Of a stretch of 64,000 bases of DNA, positions 8,368 to 17,566 are shown piece after piece. Made by a program: the position numbers and the translations under genes. Source of the stretch: Oceanimonas smirnovii ATCC BAA-899 (GTDB lineage: Bacteria; Pseudomonadota; Gammaproteobacteria; Enterobacterales; Aeromonadaceae); contig NZ_KB908459.1 in the NCBI RefSeq assembly GCF_000381965.1, positions 62,001 to 126,000 of the forward strand, read 5' to 3'. The notes below the pieces were generated by a model. That model was not told the DNA's origin. It saw nothing but the letters and a program-made list of their open reading frames with translations, and made no database searches. Positions within the stretch are counted from its first letter, which is position 1. Every line of letters starts with the position of its first letter.

Positions 8368-9147
8368 ATGGAAGCGATAGAGTTCAATACAGTGAGATCG
8401 AAATCTTACAAAGAAGCAATAAACAACTTTTCAGGAGTTTGGAAAGAAGATCTCCAAGTTATGCTCGACTACTTGGCTCCTGAACAGGGTAACAACATCA
8501 TTGAACTGGGCGCGGGTAGCGGATTTTTCAGTTTTGAGATTTCAAAGCTTATAGGGCAGGAAGGAACACTTCATATTGTCGATCCATCAAAAGAGCAATT
8601 GGAACCACTGATAGAGAGTGATCTTTCTAACATCGTGATACATTGTGAAGCTGCGGAAAACATGAGCTCAGATCTACAGATGCAACTAGACCTAATCTGG
8701 AGTCGAGGGGCGTTTCATCATGTATCTAGAAAAGTAGATACAATGGTAAAACTTAATGCCATGTCAAAAATGGGTGCCAGATGCTTGATATTCGATATTT
8801 TTTCTGGATCAGCTGTAGCCGAATACTTTGACAATTTTGTTGCTGAAGCATGCACGACTGGCCATGAAGTTAGTTTCTTGAGTAAAGGATTTGCTCGTAG
8901 CATGTGTAAACTGTCAGGCTGGGGTGAACCTCATTTTGTTGAGATCCCTCTGCGGTGGCACTTTAAAGAGAAAGAACATATTGGTGTATTTCTAAATCAA
9001 CTACTTTCTAATAAGGAGGAGTATACATCAGATATAACCATGGGTATGGCTGAAAGGATTCTGGGTGTGTTCAAAACTGAAAATGGTTGGTGCTTAAACT
9101 GGCCAATGACTCTCATGGAAACAAAAAAAGAAATGCATTATGAATAA
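8368..9147 (+). CDS. Class I SAM-dependent methyltransferase
   Basis: A 259-residue protein with a Rossmann-type methyltransferase core. Motif I IIELGAGSGFFSFEIS lies at about residues 44-59, an acidic motif II is in LHIVDPSKEQL, and a motif like LIWSRGAFHHV is at about 110. The C-terminal part shows no domain I recognise. ATG at 8368 is preferred over the upstream in-frame ATG because GAGAGGG lies just before it and the earlier stretch includes the ACCAA repeats. The last codons overlap the following lysE gene by 8 bp, so the two are coupled. The methyl acceptor is unknown; pairing with a LysE exporter suggests an amino-acid-like small molecule, which is inference. Confidence 0.85.
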   Translation: MEAIEFNTVRSKSYKEAINNFSGVWKEDLQVMLDYLAPEQGNNIIELGAGSGFFSFEISKLIGQEGTLHIVDPSKEQLEPLIESDLSNIVIHCEAAENMSSDLQMQLDLIWSRGAFHHVSRKVDTMVKLNAMSKMGARCLIFDIFSGSAVAEYFDNFVAEACTTGHEVSFLSKGFARSMCKLSGWGEPHFVEIPLRWHFKEKEHIGVFLNQLLSNKEEYTSDITMGMAERILGVFKTENGWCLNWPMTLMETKKEMHYE

Positions 9148-9754
9148 TATAGACTTAGTCGGCTACTTAACTGTTTGTTTAGTTGTCGCAGGAACACCGG
9201 GGCCAGGGACAATCGCGGTCATTAACCAAAGTCTAACCAATGGTGTTAAGCGAACCATTCCCTTAATTGTGGGAATAGGTATAGGCTTAGCATGCGCTTC
9301 GGCCATCGCTATTGGGAGCTTGCTTTATTCTTATACGATCGCGCCATGGGCATATAGAATGATGGGGATATGCGGAGCGTCTTACCTATGTTATTTGGGG
9401 CTTAAATTAATAGCTGCGTCAAAAAAGTCGGTACATCTCGAAACCAATAGTGATACAGCTTTAGTTTCTAATTTGGTGTTGCAAGGTTTTTATATATCGT
9501 TATTTAACCCTAAGACGATACTTTTTTTATTGGCTATTTATCCTTTATATATAAACTCAAAATTAACGTTTGGCGGTAATTTTATTAATCTCACGGTATC
9601 TCTAGTTATCGTGACCGCTTTCATACACATTATCTATTCTCTACTTTGCTCGAAAATAGCTAGTGTCATGGATGTTAACACCAGGTTCATTATGCGTATA
9701 ACTGGATCTATATTTATTTTATTTTCTTTAATGATTTTCATCAATGCTATGTAG
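9140..9754 (+). CDS. LysE/RhtB-family amino-acid exporter
   Basis: A 204-residue inner-membrane protein of the LysE superfamily with six predicted membrane segments. The family signature GTPGPGTIAVINQSLTNG is at residues 18-35, and the SLFNPKTILFLLAIYP motif is in the fourth segment. Members export amino acids or their derivatives by proton exchange. Translation starts inside the end of the methyltransferase gene (8-bp overlap). With the AraC-type regulator this forms a small sense, modify and export module. The gene is very AT-rich. The substrate cannot be read from the sequence. Confidence 0.88.
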   Translation: MNNIDLVGYLTVCLVVAGTPGPGTIAVINQSLTNGVKRTIPLIVGIGIGLACASAIAIGSLLYSYTIAPWAYRMMGICGASYLCYLGLKLIAASKKSVHLETNSDTALVSNLVLQGFYISLFNPKTILFLLAIYPLYINSKLTFGGNFINLTVSLVIVTAFIHIIYSLLCSKIASVMDVNTRFIMRITGSIFILFSLMIFINAM

Positions 9755-9851
9755 ATTTTTACGCTCTAATTCGGTGTATGAGTCTTGAAAATGGAACTAG
9801 AAATAGACCCAGTTTACCATGCCCTTTGACCTTCAGTTTATCACTGCAAGT

Positions 9852-10018
9852 TTATACGAAGTAGAACAGGTCAAGCTCCAGCGAGAGAACCCTCATGCTG
9901 ATGTAGACATCGATGTTCTTGCGATTTGTTTGATGTAGGCATTGATGAACCCGTTGCCACGGGTAAGGACCGCGCGGTTCTTGTCCAGGGCATTATCCAA
10001 TAGGCTGCAGTCACAGCT
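9852..10018 (-). pseudogene. Decayed 3' fragment of glnA
   Basis: The minus strand encodes the end of a glutamine synthetase in two frames. One reads LLDNALDKNRAVLTRG, then NAYIK; after a frameshift the other reads ISMRVLSLELDLFYFV and stops (TAA at 9852-9854). These match the intact glnA end [24 protein letters not shown] and [12 protein letters not shown]. Small deletions and the frameshift show that it is non-functional. It is clearly more divergent from the resident glnA than the neighbouring DUF2955 repeats are from each other, so it is either an old remnant or comes from another species. It abuts the second DUF2955 tail directly. Confidence 0.82.
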
Positions 10019-10279
10019 GGGGCTGGCGTTCTGGATTTGCGCGCCATGGTGTTTGCCCGGCTGCATGCCAGGGAGGCCATGCCCGGCATCGGCTTTGCCG
10101 GCCTGACCACAGTAGGCATATTATTTGGCCAGTATGTCTCGCCGGAGCATGATCTGGTGTTCAGCGCTCTTTACCGCATGAGTTCAATGACGGTAGCCAT
10201 TCTGGTGACCCTGTGCTGTGTGTATCTGGTGCATAAACTGCTTAATCTGTTTCCGTCTACCCGCCATCAGATTTTGTGA
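10016..10279 (+). pseudogene. Truncated second copy of the DUF2955 gene (3' end only)
   Basis: Direct repeat, copy 2: the last ~87 codons of the DUF2955 gene without promoter or 5' part. It differs from 6784-7045 by a 2-bp insertion (GCGCGCC versus GCGCC) and a few substitutions; the final residues read RHQIL instead of RHQVL. It cannot encode a complete membrane protein. The GC-rich context after it suggests this is the original genomic 3' end, and that copy 1 lies at the inserted side. Confidence 0.9.
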
Positions 10280-10300
10280 GCTTGAAGCTGGAAGTAAAAC

Positions 10301-10327
10301 AAAAAAAGCCCGGTTTCCCGGGCTTTT
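10301..10327. terminator. Bidirectional Rho-independent terminator
   Basis: Seven A residues, the stem AGCCCGG/CCGGGCT with loop TTTC, and a T tract form a symmetric terminator. It serves the DUF2955 copy on the plus strand and the convergent TSUP gene on the minus strand. It is nearly the same as the hairpin at 13051-13080 on the other side of cargo B. Confidence 0.85.
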
Positions 10328-10377
10328 CACTGCCAGTCGTCTATAAGTTACTAACAGCTTTACGATTTATAATAGAT

Positions 10378-11163
10378 CTACATAGTTGCTTTATAACCAA
10401 GGGTCATCATCATACCCATTACGGTCAGAATAAGTATTTTCTTTATTACTCTACCGTCTGTTTTTATCGCATGATTACTTCCGAGATGGTTGCCAAGCAG
10501 GCTGGCTATTATCATAGGTATGCCAATTAAAAATGCCATCTGTCCAGCAATAAAAAATGCAACGAAAGCACCTATGTTTGATGCGAAGTTGAATATTTTT
10601 GAGGTGGCGGAGGCCTTTAGTAAGTTAAGGTGGTTAATTAAAAACAATGCGATTATGAAAAAACTTCCGGTGCCTGGGCCAAAAAATCCATCATAAAAAC
10701 CTACGATTAAGCATGTAATTGAAACTGCAATGGTAGACTTTCTTACGGGGCGTTCTTCATTTGCATCCTTCATGCTTCCTTTAAAAAAAGTGGCCAGTAG
10801 CCCTAAAGGAAGCATGCCCATAATAACGTAAGTTATTACCTCTTCTGGTAACCATAAAATAGCTTTTGCACCAATAAAAGCACCGAATAGAGCAGATACT
10901 ATACCAGCTGGTATGATTGCCCATACAATGGAGCTACTTTTCATGAAGTTTTTGATTGCTGCAATTGTACCTACAGTACTAACCAGTTTTTCTTGTCCAA
11001 GAGCCAGTTGAGGTGGCAGGCCTGTCATTAGGAATGCTGGTATGAGAATCAAACCAGCACCGCCCGCAATAGCATCAATATATCCAGCTGTTAATGACGC
11101 GATAACCAGAATCGTTAAGCCAATATAAAAGTGCTCGGCTATTAAGCTTCCTTCGATAAACAT
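10378..11163 (-). CDS. TauE/SafE (TSUP) family exporter in cargo B
   Basis: A 261-residue membrane protein of the TSUP family, YfcA-like: N-terminal half-repeat YIDAIAGGAGLILIPAFL and second half-repeat GFYDGFFGPGTGSFFIIA. About eight hydrophobic segments can be read. The start ATG at 11163 follows AAGGAAG. It lies 15 bp downstream of the dioxygenase gene on the same strand, so both form an operon. Relatives export sulfite, sulfonates or other organic anions, so the partner enzyme's product or by-product is a plausible cargo. Composition is AT-rich. It is only distantly similar to the TSUP protein at 30-737. Confidence 0.87.
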   Translation of the reverse strand: MFIEGSLIAEHFYIGLTILVIASLTAGYIDAIAGGAGLILIPAFLMTGLPPQLALGQEKLVSTVGTIAAIKNFMKSSSIVWAIIPAGIVSALFGAFIGAKAILWLPEEVITYVIMGMLPLGLLATFFKGSMKDANEERPVRKSTIAVSITCLIVGFYDGFFGPGTGSFFIIALFLINHLNLLKASATSKIFNFASNIGAFVAFFIAGQMAFLIGIPMIIASLLGNHLGSNHAIKTDGRVIKKILILTVMGMMMTLGYKATM

Positions 11164-11178
11164 AATTTATACTTCCTT

Positions 11179-12099
11179 TCAGTACAGAGTCTTTAAGTGG
11201 TGTTTACAATTGCCTTCAAGTAATGCGTCGTTGGCAGGAGGTGAGGAAAGACCGAAAACTCTGAGTAGCCATCTTTCTTTCCCGTGATGGTAAGGCTTAA
11301 AGCCATTTCTTGTGTGTAACATTCTTTGGTTATCAAATGTGAGAGCTTGGCCAGGCTTGAGTGTCACTGATAGCCATTTAGACTTGTCGCGTGTAGACTC
11401 TCTTAACTTTTCTAAAGCTTTGATATTTTTTCTGTCTCTTGAGTAAACATTATGATAGTCAAACCTGGAACATATGTTCCCATTTTTGTCCTTTGATAAA
11501 AGAGGAAGCTCTGGACTCCGTATGCTTTGCTCTTCGAAGGAATCAGGTCTTTTTACTATAAAATTAGGCTCATATAGACAAGCGATATCAGAATCTGAAA
11601 GATCGGATAACACATCATCCAGTCTTAACAGGCTTGTAGTGACCTCTTCATTATTTCTTAGACAAAACAACGTTAGAGTATCAGGACAAGGTGTTATTGA
11701 TACAGTGTGACTTTCTCCTCGCAACCGAAGGTCGGGGTTGTCTACGTGAGGGTAAAAAGTTTTCGTCGAACCATGTGAACTTGTCTGCTCTGTAGCTGTT
11801 CTCTTAGGTACTACATGCCGAATAAGCCGGCCATCATTTTCTCCTTGGTAAACAACAGGATATAATGATAAGGATACACAGTAAGAAACTAGAGATATGG
11901 CTGAGTTAGTAATTTCTTGGTTTAAGACAAAACCCGTATCAGTGGGAGTGGGTAGAAGATTTTCATCAACATTAAGGAAAGTCGAAACAAAGCATTCTTT
12001 TTCGAGCTTTCTCTTATCGTTTTTTTTTTCTCTCAATTCAGATGAATTTACTAATTTACATGCTAAGTCGTAAAGCATGTCATTGTTTTCTATATCCAC
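11179..12099 (-). CDS. Fe(II)/2-oxoglutarate dioxygenase, TauD/clavaminate-synthase-like
   Basis: A 306-residue protein that fits the TauD/TfdA-clavaminate synthase superfamily. A candidate iron triad is H118 and D120 (FYPHVDNPDL) with distal H262 (MLHTRNGF), and R280 in RWLLR is placed to bind the 2-oxoglutarate carboxylate. LTLFCLRN and FDNQRMLHTRNGF resemble the amino-acid beta-hydroxylases AsnO/VioC more than taurine dioxygenase. The start is GTG at 12099, with GAGAATT upstream. It is followed by a TSUP exporter and lies divergent to a YdfG-like dehydrogenase. Predicted role: hydroxylation of a free amino acid or sulfonate. The substrate is unknown. Confidence 0.75.
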   Translation of the reverse strand: MDIENNDMLYDLACKLVNSSELREKKNDKRKLEKECFVSTFLNVDENLLPTPTDTGFVLNQEITNSAISLVSYCVSLSLYPVVYQGENDGRLIRHVVPKRTATEQTSSHGSTKTFYPHVDNPDLRLRGESHTVSITPCPDTLTLFCLRNNEEVTTSLLRLDDVLSDLSDSDIACLYEPNFIVKRPDSFEEQSIRSPELPLLSKDKNGNICSRFDYHNVYSRDRKNIKALEKLRESTRDKSKWLSVTLKPGQALTFDNQRMLHTRNGFKPYHHGKERWLLRVFGLSSPPANDALLEGNCKHHLKTLY

Positions 12100-12220
12100 G
12101 TGCTAATTCTCTTTTTTATTTATGTTGTTGTAGTTGTTGCAGGCAAGATGTTACTGATGCTTTAATTGTTCAGTCAAGGTAAATATCCATTTGAATCATT
12201 TTTACTTCATTTTGTTGATA

Positions 12221-12259
<39 letters not shown>

Positions 12260-12266
12260 TTGTTAA

Positions 12267-13013
12267 ATGATTGTGATGATTACTGGTGCCACTTCAGGGT
12301 TTGGTGAGGAGATGGCTCGGCGATTTATTGCTGATGGGCATAAGGTCATTGGAACTGGGCGGCGTGAAAATAGGTTGAAGACAATATCTGATGAGTTAGG
12401 GAGCCTGTTCTATCCGTTACTATTTGATGTCACTGATCATGATGGAACTCAAAGAGCTATATTAGAGCTGCCATCTTCTTGGAGTGATATAGATGTTCTT
12501 GTAAATAATGCAGGTTTGGCTCTTGGGTTAGAGCCTGTACATAAGGCTGATTTTTATGATTGGGATAGAATGATTTCAACTAATATTACAGGGTTAGCAT
12601 TTATAACACGAATAATAGTTGAAGAAATGGTGAAGAAAGATAAGGGACATATTGTCAACATTGGCTCTGTGGCAGGAACATACCCTTACCCAGGAGGTAA
12701 CGTCTATGGTGCAACTAAGGCGTTTGTGAAACAGTTTAGCCTTAACTTAAGAGCTGACCTAACCGGCACTAGAGTTAGAGTGACCAATATTGAACCCGGT
12801 CTTTGCGGAGGGACTGAGTTTTCAGGTGTTCGTTTTAAAGGAGATTTGAATAAAGCAGAGACAGTTTATAAAGGTGTCGACTATATTAAGCCAGAAGATA
12901 TTGCAGAGACAGTTTTATGGTGTGTTAATCAACCAACTAGGATTAATATAAATAATGTTGAATTAATGCCAGTTGATCAGAGCTTTGGCGCATTAACATT
13001 GTCTCGCAGATAA
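12267..13013 (+). CDS. Short-chain dehydrogenase, YdfG-like (3-hydroxy acid / serine dehydrogenase type)
   Basis: A 248-residue classical SDR with cofactor motif TGATSGFG (6-13), NNAG (80-83) and catalytic S134, Y147, K151 (YGATK). TGRR after the second strand suggests NADP(H). The sequence follows E. coli YdfG closely throughout (NNAGLALGLEPVHKA, GGNVYGATKAFVKQFSLNLR, IEPGLCGGTEFS). YdfG oxidises the 3-hydroxy group of serine, allo-threonine and 3-hydroxypropionate; a related SDR, IsfD, reduces sulfoacetaldehyde. The gene is AT-rich, transcribed divergently from the dioxygenase-TSUP pair, and its leader carries slippage-prone repeats. A pathway with the dioxygenase is proposed, not proven. 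Confidence 0.88.
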   Translation: MIVMITGATSGFGEEMARRFIADGHKVIGTGRRENRLKTISDELGSLFYPLLFDVTDHDGTQRAILELPSSWSDIDVLVNNAGLALGLEPVHKADFYDWDRMISTNITGLAFITRIIVEEMVKKDKGHIVNIGSVAGTYPYPGGNVYGATKAFVKQFSLNLRADLTGTRVRVTNIEPGLCGGTEFSGVRFKGDLNKAETVYKGVDYIKPEDIAETVLWCVNQPTRININNVELMPVDQSFGALTLSRR

Positions 13014-13050
13014 TTCTATCAAATTGCATTTTATATTAAGCTTTTCCAAA

Positions 13051-13080
13051 ACAAAAAAGGCCCGGGTTTCCCCGGGCCTT
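13051..13080. terminator. Bidirectional terminator between the SDR gene and glnA
   Basis: A perfect stem AAGGCCCGGG/CCCGGGCCTT (13057-13066, 13071-13080) with loop TTTC sits between the convergent SDR gene and glnA. It closely resembles the hairpin at 10301-10327, so cargo B is bracketed by two copies of what was probably one intergenic terminator. Confidence 0.88.
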
Positions 13081-13118
13081 TCGCTTCCAGCTTTCAGCTT
13101 ATGACTTCAAGCTGTCCG

Positions 13119-14528
13119 TTAAACGGAGTAGTAGAGGTCAAACTCCAGCGGGTGAACCGCCATATTGATGGTTTCTGCTTCCTTGCGCTTGTGCTTGATA
13201 TAAGCATCCAGAAACTCATCGGAGAAGACGCCGCCGCGGGTCAGGAATTCGCGATCCTGATCCAGGTTGTCCAGGGCGTTGTCCAGCGAGGTGGCCACGG
13301 TCGGGATCTCGGCAGCTTCTTCGGCGGGCAGGTCGTACAGATCCTTGTCCATGGCATCGCCCGGGTGGATCTTGTTCTGAATACCGTCCAGGCCGGCCAT
13401 CAGCAGGGCGGCAAAGCACAGGTAGGGGTTGGCGGCCGGATCCGGGAAGCGGGTCTCGATGCGACGGGCCTTGGGTGAGCCTACCAGCGGAATCCGAATG
13501 GACGCAGAGCGGTTACGGGCGGAGTAGGCAAGCATCACCGGGGCTTCAAAGCCGGGCACCAGACGACGATAGGAGTTGGTGGCCGGGTTGGTGATGGCGT
13601 TCAGGGCGCGGGCGTGCTTGATGATGCCGCCAATGTAGTACAGCGCCATTTCCGACAGGCCGCCGTACAGATCACCGGCAAACAGGTTTTCACCGTTTTT
13701 GCCCAGAGACTGGTGCACATGCATGCCGGAGCCGTTATCACCTACCAGTGGCTTGGGCATAAAGGTGGCGGTCTTGTTAAAGGCGTGAGCCACGTTATGC
13801 ACTACGTATTTGTAGATCTGAATTTCGTCGGCTTTTTTGGTCAGGGTGTTAAATTTGCAGGCAATTTCGTTCTGGCCGGCGGTAGCCACCTCGTGGTGGT
13901 GCGCTTCCACCACCAGACCCATTTCTTCCATTACCAGACACATGGCGGAGCGAATGTCGTGGGAAGAGTCGATGGGAGCTACCGGGAAATAACCGCCTTT
14001 TACGCCGGGGCGGTGGCCCTTGTTGCCTTCGGCATAATCACGGCCTGAGTTCCACTTGGCTTCGGAGTCGTCCACCTTGAAAAAGCTGCCGGCCATGTCG
14101 GTATGAAAACGCACGTCGTCGAACATGAAGAATTCCGGCTCCGGGCCAATCAGCACGGTATCGGCAATGCCGGTAGACACCAGATATTCCTCGGCGCGGC
14201 GGGCAATGGAGCGGGGATCACGGTCGTAGCCCTGCATGGTGGCAGGCTCGAGCACGTCACAGCGAATATTGAGGGTGGCATCTTCGGTGAAGGGGTCCAT
14301 CACGGCAGTAGACGGATCCGGCATCAGCACCATGTCTGACTCGTGAATGGTCTTCCATGCGGTCATGGATGAGCCGTCAAACATCTTGCCTTCTTCAAAG
14401 AAGTCATCGTTTACCTGGCTTACCGGCAGGCTGATGTGCTGCTCTTTGCCTTTGATATCGGTAAAGCGCATATCGATGAATTTGACATCGTGTTCCTTGA
14501 TCATGTCCATTACGGATTCAATTGACAT
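13119..14528 (-). CDS. glnA: Type I glutamine synthetase
   Basis: Glutamine synthetase, 469 residues, the cytosolic dodecamer that makes glutamine from glutamate, ammonia and ATP. It begins [27 protein letters not shown]. Family motifs include FDGSSMTAW, the substrate loop segment [11 protein letters not shown], the ATP-binding run [11 protein letters not shown], and the adenylylation site tyrosine in [12 protein letters not shown], so activity is probably controlled by GlnE. Upstream are a sigma-54 promoter and two NtrC sites. Unlike the enterobacterial glnA-ntrB-ntrC operon, ntrBC lies about 9 kb further along the same strand, separated by the slyA operon and two cargo segments. Confidence 0.97.
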   Translation of the reverse strand: MSIESVMDMIKEHDVKFIDMRFTDIKGKEQHISLPVSQVNDDFFEEGKMFDGSSMTAWKTIHESDMVLMPDPSTAVMDPFTEDATLNIRCDVLEPATMQGYDRDPRSIARRAEEYLVSTGIADTVLIGPEPEFFMFDDVRFHTDMAGSFFKVDDSEAKWNSGRDYAEGNKGHRPGVKGGYFPVAPIDSSHDIRSAMCLVMEEMGLVVEAHHHEVATAGQNEIACKFNTLTKKADEIQIYKYVVHNVAHAFNKTATFMPKPLVGDNGSGMHVHQSLGKNGENLFAGDLYGGLSEMALYYIGGIIKHARALNAITNPATNSYRRLVPGFEAPVMLAYSARNRSASIRIPLVGSPKARRIETRFPDPAANPYLCFAALLMAGLDGIQNKIHPGDAMDKDLYDLPAEEAAEIPTVATSLDNALDNLDQDREFLTRGGVFSDEFLDAYIKHKRKEAETINMAVHPLEFDLYYSV

Positions 14529-14594
14529 GGGTTTCGACCTCCAAAAATTAACATCCAGGGTCTGATGAACAAATTCATCAGTTGTGATTTCTTA

Positions 14595-14610
14595 AGCCAG
14601 AACCGTGCCA
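14595..14610 (-). promoter_or_regulatory. Sigma-54 promoter of glnA
   Basis: Read on the minus strand, TGGCACG-N4-TGGCT (14610 to 14595) matches the -24/-12 consensus TGGCACG-N4-TTGCW with one mismatch. It lies about 70 bp upstream of the glnA start and about 65 bp downstream of the nearer NtrC site. It is thus correctly placed for NtrC-dependent activation. Confidence 0.75.
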
Positions 14611-14674
14611 TCTTGCTAAGCTTTTGTAATTTAAGCATTAAATATTACGGTTCTGTATTCTTCATCTTTCGCAT

Positions 14675-14690
14675 TGCACCAATTTGGTGC
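14675..14690 (-). promoter_or_regulatory. NtrC-binding site 1 upstream of glnA
   Basis: TGCACC-AATT-TGGTGC (14675-14690) is a near-perfect NtrC site with an internal 15-bp palindrome. It is centred 50 bp from site 2, about five helical turns, which suits cooperative binding of an upstream enhancer. Confidence 0.8.
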
Positions 14691-14724
14691 GTTAGTGAGT
14701 CTTTTTAGTGCGATCTTATCCGGC

Positions 14725-14741
14725 TGCGCCATTCTGGTGCA
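14725..14741 (-). promoter_or_regulatory. NtrC-binding site 2 upstream of glnA
   Basis: TGCGCC-ATTC-TGGTGCA matches the NtrC consensus with one mismatch. The rest of the 464-bp glnA/typA interval shows no gene; a TACAAT box near 14879 may belong to the typA promoter. Confidence 0.75.
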
Positions 14742-14992
14742 GCCAGACGTCTTTCATCTTGCTGCATAATACCATTCATGGAGAAAACAAGGATCGTTTC
14801 GGGTCTGCTTTGTCGGCACGTCAGCGCACCCCATGTATGAAAAATGAGAAAAGCGTATATTGAAGCGGCTAAAGCGTGTACAATTTGCAGCCCTTTTTTA
14901 TTTGGGTCCGCTGCAGTTATTGGCGCCGGACACCTTCAGAGAGCGGCTGCACCGCCTGTGCCCGCCTCAAAATATGCGAGCGAAAGAACTTA

Positions 14993-16828
14993 ATGTCAGC
15001 TGAAATCAATAATCTGAGAAACATTGCCATTATCGCGCACGTTGACCACGGTAAAACCACCCTGGTCGACAAGCTGCTGCAGCAGTCCGGCACCCTGGAA
15101 AGCCGTGGCGAAGCCGAAGAGCGCGTGATGGACTCCAACGATATCGAGCGCGAGCGCGGTATTACCATTCTGGCCAAAAACACCGCCATTCGCTGGACTT
15201 CTCCGGATGGTCAGGAATATCGCATCAATATCGTGGATACTCCCGGACACGCCGATTTTGGCGGCGAAGTAGAGCGGGTAATGTCCATGGTAGACTCTGT
15301 GCTGCTGCTGGTAGACGCGCAGGAAGGCCCCATGCCGCAAACCCGCTTTGTAACTCAAAAGGCGTTTGCTCAGGGTCTCAAGCCCATCGTTATCATTAAC
15401 AAGGTAGACAAGCCCGGTGCCCGTCCTGACTGGGTAATGGATCAGGTATTTGATCTGTTCGACAACCTGGGTGCTACTGATGATCAGCTCGACTTTCAGG
15501 TGGTGTACGCCTCCGGCCTGAATGGCTGGGCTTCGCTCGACGCCGATGAGCGCACCGAAGACATGACCACCCTGTTCCAGACCATAGTGGATCAGGTGCC
15601 GGTACCCGACGCGGATCCGGAAGGCTCCCTGCAGATGCAGATCTCCCAGCTCGACTACTCTTCCTACGTGGGTGTTATCGGCGTGGGCCGCATCAAGCGC
15701 GGTACCGTCAAGGTCAACCAGCAGGTGACCGTGATCGGTGCCGATGGCAAAACCCGCAACGGTAAAGTGGGCCAGGTAATGGGTTATCTGGGCCTGCAGC
15801 GTCACGATGTGACCGAAGCTTCTGCCGGCGACATAGTGGCCATTACCGGTCTGGGTGAGCTGAAAATCTCCGATACCGTCTGTGCTGCCGGTGCCGTGGA
15901 AGCGCTGCCGCCGCTGTCGGTGGATGAGCCTACCGTGACCATGACCTTCCAGGTGAATACTTCACCTTTTGCCGGTCAGGATGGCAAGTTCGTGACGTCA
16001 CGTAATATTCTGGAGCGTCTGACCCAGGAGCTGGTGCACAACGTGGCCCTGCGGGTAGAAGAAACCGGCGACCCCGACAAGTTCCGCGTGTCCGGCCGGG
16101 GTGAGCTGCATCTGGGCATTCTGATCGAGAACATGCGTCGTGAAGGCTTTGAGCTGGCGGTATCCCGCCCTGAAGTAATTTTGAAAGAAGAAAACGGCGA
16201 GTTGCTTGAGCCCTTTGAAACTCTGACCGTAGACATTGAAGAAGACAGCCAGGGCTCCATTATGGAGAAACTGGGTGAGCGCAAGGCTGAAATGACCGAC
16301 ATGGTGCCGGATGGCAAGGGTCGCGTGCGCATCGACTTTATGATTCCGGCCCGGGGCCTGATCGGCTTTCAGACCGAGTTTATGACCCTGACCTCCGGCT
16401 CCGGCCTGATGTATCACACCTTTGACCATTATGGTCCGCACAAGGGTGGTAACATTGGTCAGCGCAACAACGGTGTGCTGATCTCCAATGGCAAGGGCAA
16501 GGCGCTGGCTTATGCGCTGTTCAACCTGCAGGAGCGTGGCCGTCTGTTTATCGAGCATGCCACCGAAGTGTATGAAGGCATGATCATCGGCATTCATAAC
16601 CGCTCCAACGACCTGACCGTAAACTGCCTCAAGGGCAAGCAGCTGACCAACATTCGTGCCGCCGGCACCGATGAGGCGCTGACCCTGGTGCCGCCGATCA
16701 AAATGACCCTGGAGCAGGCACTGGAATTTATCGACGACGACGAGCTGGTAGAGGTTACTCCCAACCATATTCGTATTCGTAAGCGTCTGCTGACCGAAAA
16801 CGAGCGTAAGCGCGCCGGCCGCGGCTGA
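14993..16828 (+). CDS. typA: Ribosome-associated GTPase TypA/BipA
   Basis: A translational GTPase of 611 residues related to EF-G and LepA, involved in 50S assembly and stress adaptation. G1 is AHVDHGKTT (about 14-22), the switch region is RERGITI, G3 is DTPGHADF and G4 is [13 protein letters not shown]-terminal EF-G-like domains end in the BipA-specific tail [13 protein letters not shown]. The start at 14993 gives [18 protein letters not shown], in line with E. coli BipA; 39 further codons upstream are open but not conserved. The ribosome site is weak (GAAAGA). It is transcribed divergently from glnA, the same arrangement as in enterobacteria, and followed by a strong terminator. Confidence 0.96.
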   Translation: MSAEINNLRNIAIIAHVDHGKTTLVDKLLQQSGTLESRGEAEERVMDSNDIERERGITILAKNTAIRWTSPDGQEYRINIVDTPGHADFGGEVERVMSMVDSVLLLVDAQEGPMPQTRFVTQKAFAQGLKPIVIINKVDKPGARPDWVMDQVFDLFDNLGATDDQLDFQVVYASGLNGWASLDADERTEDMTTLFQTIVDQVPVPDADPEGSLQMQISQLDYSSYVGVIGVGRIKRGTVKVNQQVTVIGADGKTRNGKVGQVMGYLGLQRHDVTEASAGDIVAITGLGELKISDTVCAAGAVEALPPLSVDEPTVTMTFQVNTSPFAGQDGKFVTSRNILERLTQELVHNVALRVEETGDPDKFRVSGRGELHLGILIENMRREGFELAVSRPEVILKEENGELLEPFETLTVDIEEDSQGSIMEKLGERKAEMTDMVPDGKGRVRIDFMIPARGLIGFQTEFMTLTSGSGLMYHTFDHYGPHKGGNIGQRNNGVLISNGKGKALAYALFNLQERGRLFIEHATEVYEGMIIGIHNRSNDLTVNCLKGKQLTNIRAAGTDEALTLVPPIKMTLEQALEFIDDDELVEVTPNHIRIRKRLLTENERKRAGRG

Positions 16829-16850
16829 TAAGACTTCAGTGAACATACAA

Positions 16851-16877
16851 GAGGACGCTTCGGCGTCCTCTTTTTTT
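16851..16877 (+). terminator. Rho-independent terminator of typA
   Basis: A perfect 8-bp stem (GAGGACGC/GCGTCCTC) with a TTCG tetraloop is followed by seven T residues. Confidence 0.93.
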
Positions 16878-17018
16878 ATGGGAAATTTATTCAAATAATT
16901 TGAACCTCAAAGCCAGTAAAGGTCGCTTTGATTTTTAGTCAAAGGGATTAGACTTGAGAGTAATAATCATACACAGTTGATTGCATGGCTGCTTATGGCA
17001 GCGCAGGAGAAGCCATTC

Positions 17019-17540
17019 ATGCAGAAATATTCAATTACAATGCGTCTTTTTCACTGGCTCACTGCCCTGCTGGTATTCGGTTTGTTTGGTGTGGGGTTAT
17101 GGATGCGCAGCCTGGGTTATTACGATCCGCTCTATCAGGTATTACCGTACTGGCATAAAAGCGTGGGCTTTTTGCTGGCCGGCCTGATAATACTGCGTCT
17201 GCTGAGCCGCTGGCTTACCCTGCAGCCCGCGCCACTGGCCAGCCACAAGCTCTGGGAGCGGCGCCTGGCACATCTGATGCACTGGGCACTGTACTTATTA
17301 TTGTTCGGGCTTTTTGCCAGTGGTTATCTGGTGGCTACCTCCGACAACAGACCTGCGTCTTTCTTTGGCTGGTTTGATATTCCGGTTTTGTTTACCGCGT
17401 TTGAAAATCAGGAGGATGTGGCCGGGCTTATTCATGAAATCTGTGCCTGGTCGTTGATAGGCCTGGTGGCATTGCATGCGCTGGCAGCCCTTAAACATCA
17501 CTGGTTTGATCGGGACCAGACCTTGAAACGTATGCTGTAA
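17019..17540 (+). CDS. yceJ: Cytochrome b561 family protein (YceJ/CybB-like)
   Basis: A four-helix membrane cytochrome b of 173 residues. Candidate haem-ligand histidines lie in MRLFHWL (helix 1), YWHKSVGF (helix 2), LMHWALY (helix 3) and LVALHALAALKHH (helix 4). Family members carry electrons from quinol in the inner membrane. The ATG at 17019 has AGGAGA eight bases upstream; earlier in-frame starts (TTG 16977, ATG 16995) lack a site. It precedes yceI by 26 bp, matching the E. coli yceJ-yceI operon. Confidence 0.88.
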   Translation: MQKYSITMRLFHWLTALLVFGLFGVGLWMRSLGYYDPLYQVLPYWHKSVGFLLAGLIILRLLSRWLTLQPAPLASHKLWERRLAHLMHWALYLLLFGLFASGYLVATSDNRPASFFGWFDIPVLFTAFENQEDVAGLIHEICAWSLIGLVALHALAALKHHWFDRDQTLKRML

Positions 17541-17566
17541 GCGTGTTTTCACACAGGAGAGATAAT

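Larger units (their letters stand above)
7046..10015. other. Accessory segment A between the DUF2955 repeats
   Basis: An AT-rich block, clearly different in composition and codon use from the flanking genes. It contains an AraC regulator, a methyltransferase and a LysE exporter, and ends in a decayed glnA fragment. No integrase, transposase or terminal inverted repeats were seen. Positions 7046-7288 contain no gene that I can support. Acquisition by homologous recombination through flanking DUF2955 and glnA sequence is the preferred inference. Confidence 0.75.

Noticed and set aside
16927-16943. TTTGA-N7-TCAAA inverted repeat upstream of the cytochrome b561 gene as an FNR site
   Set aside because: The spacing does not fit the FNR consensus TTGAT-N4-ATCAA, so the match is not convincing.
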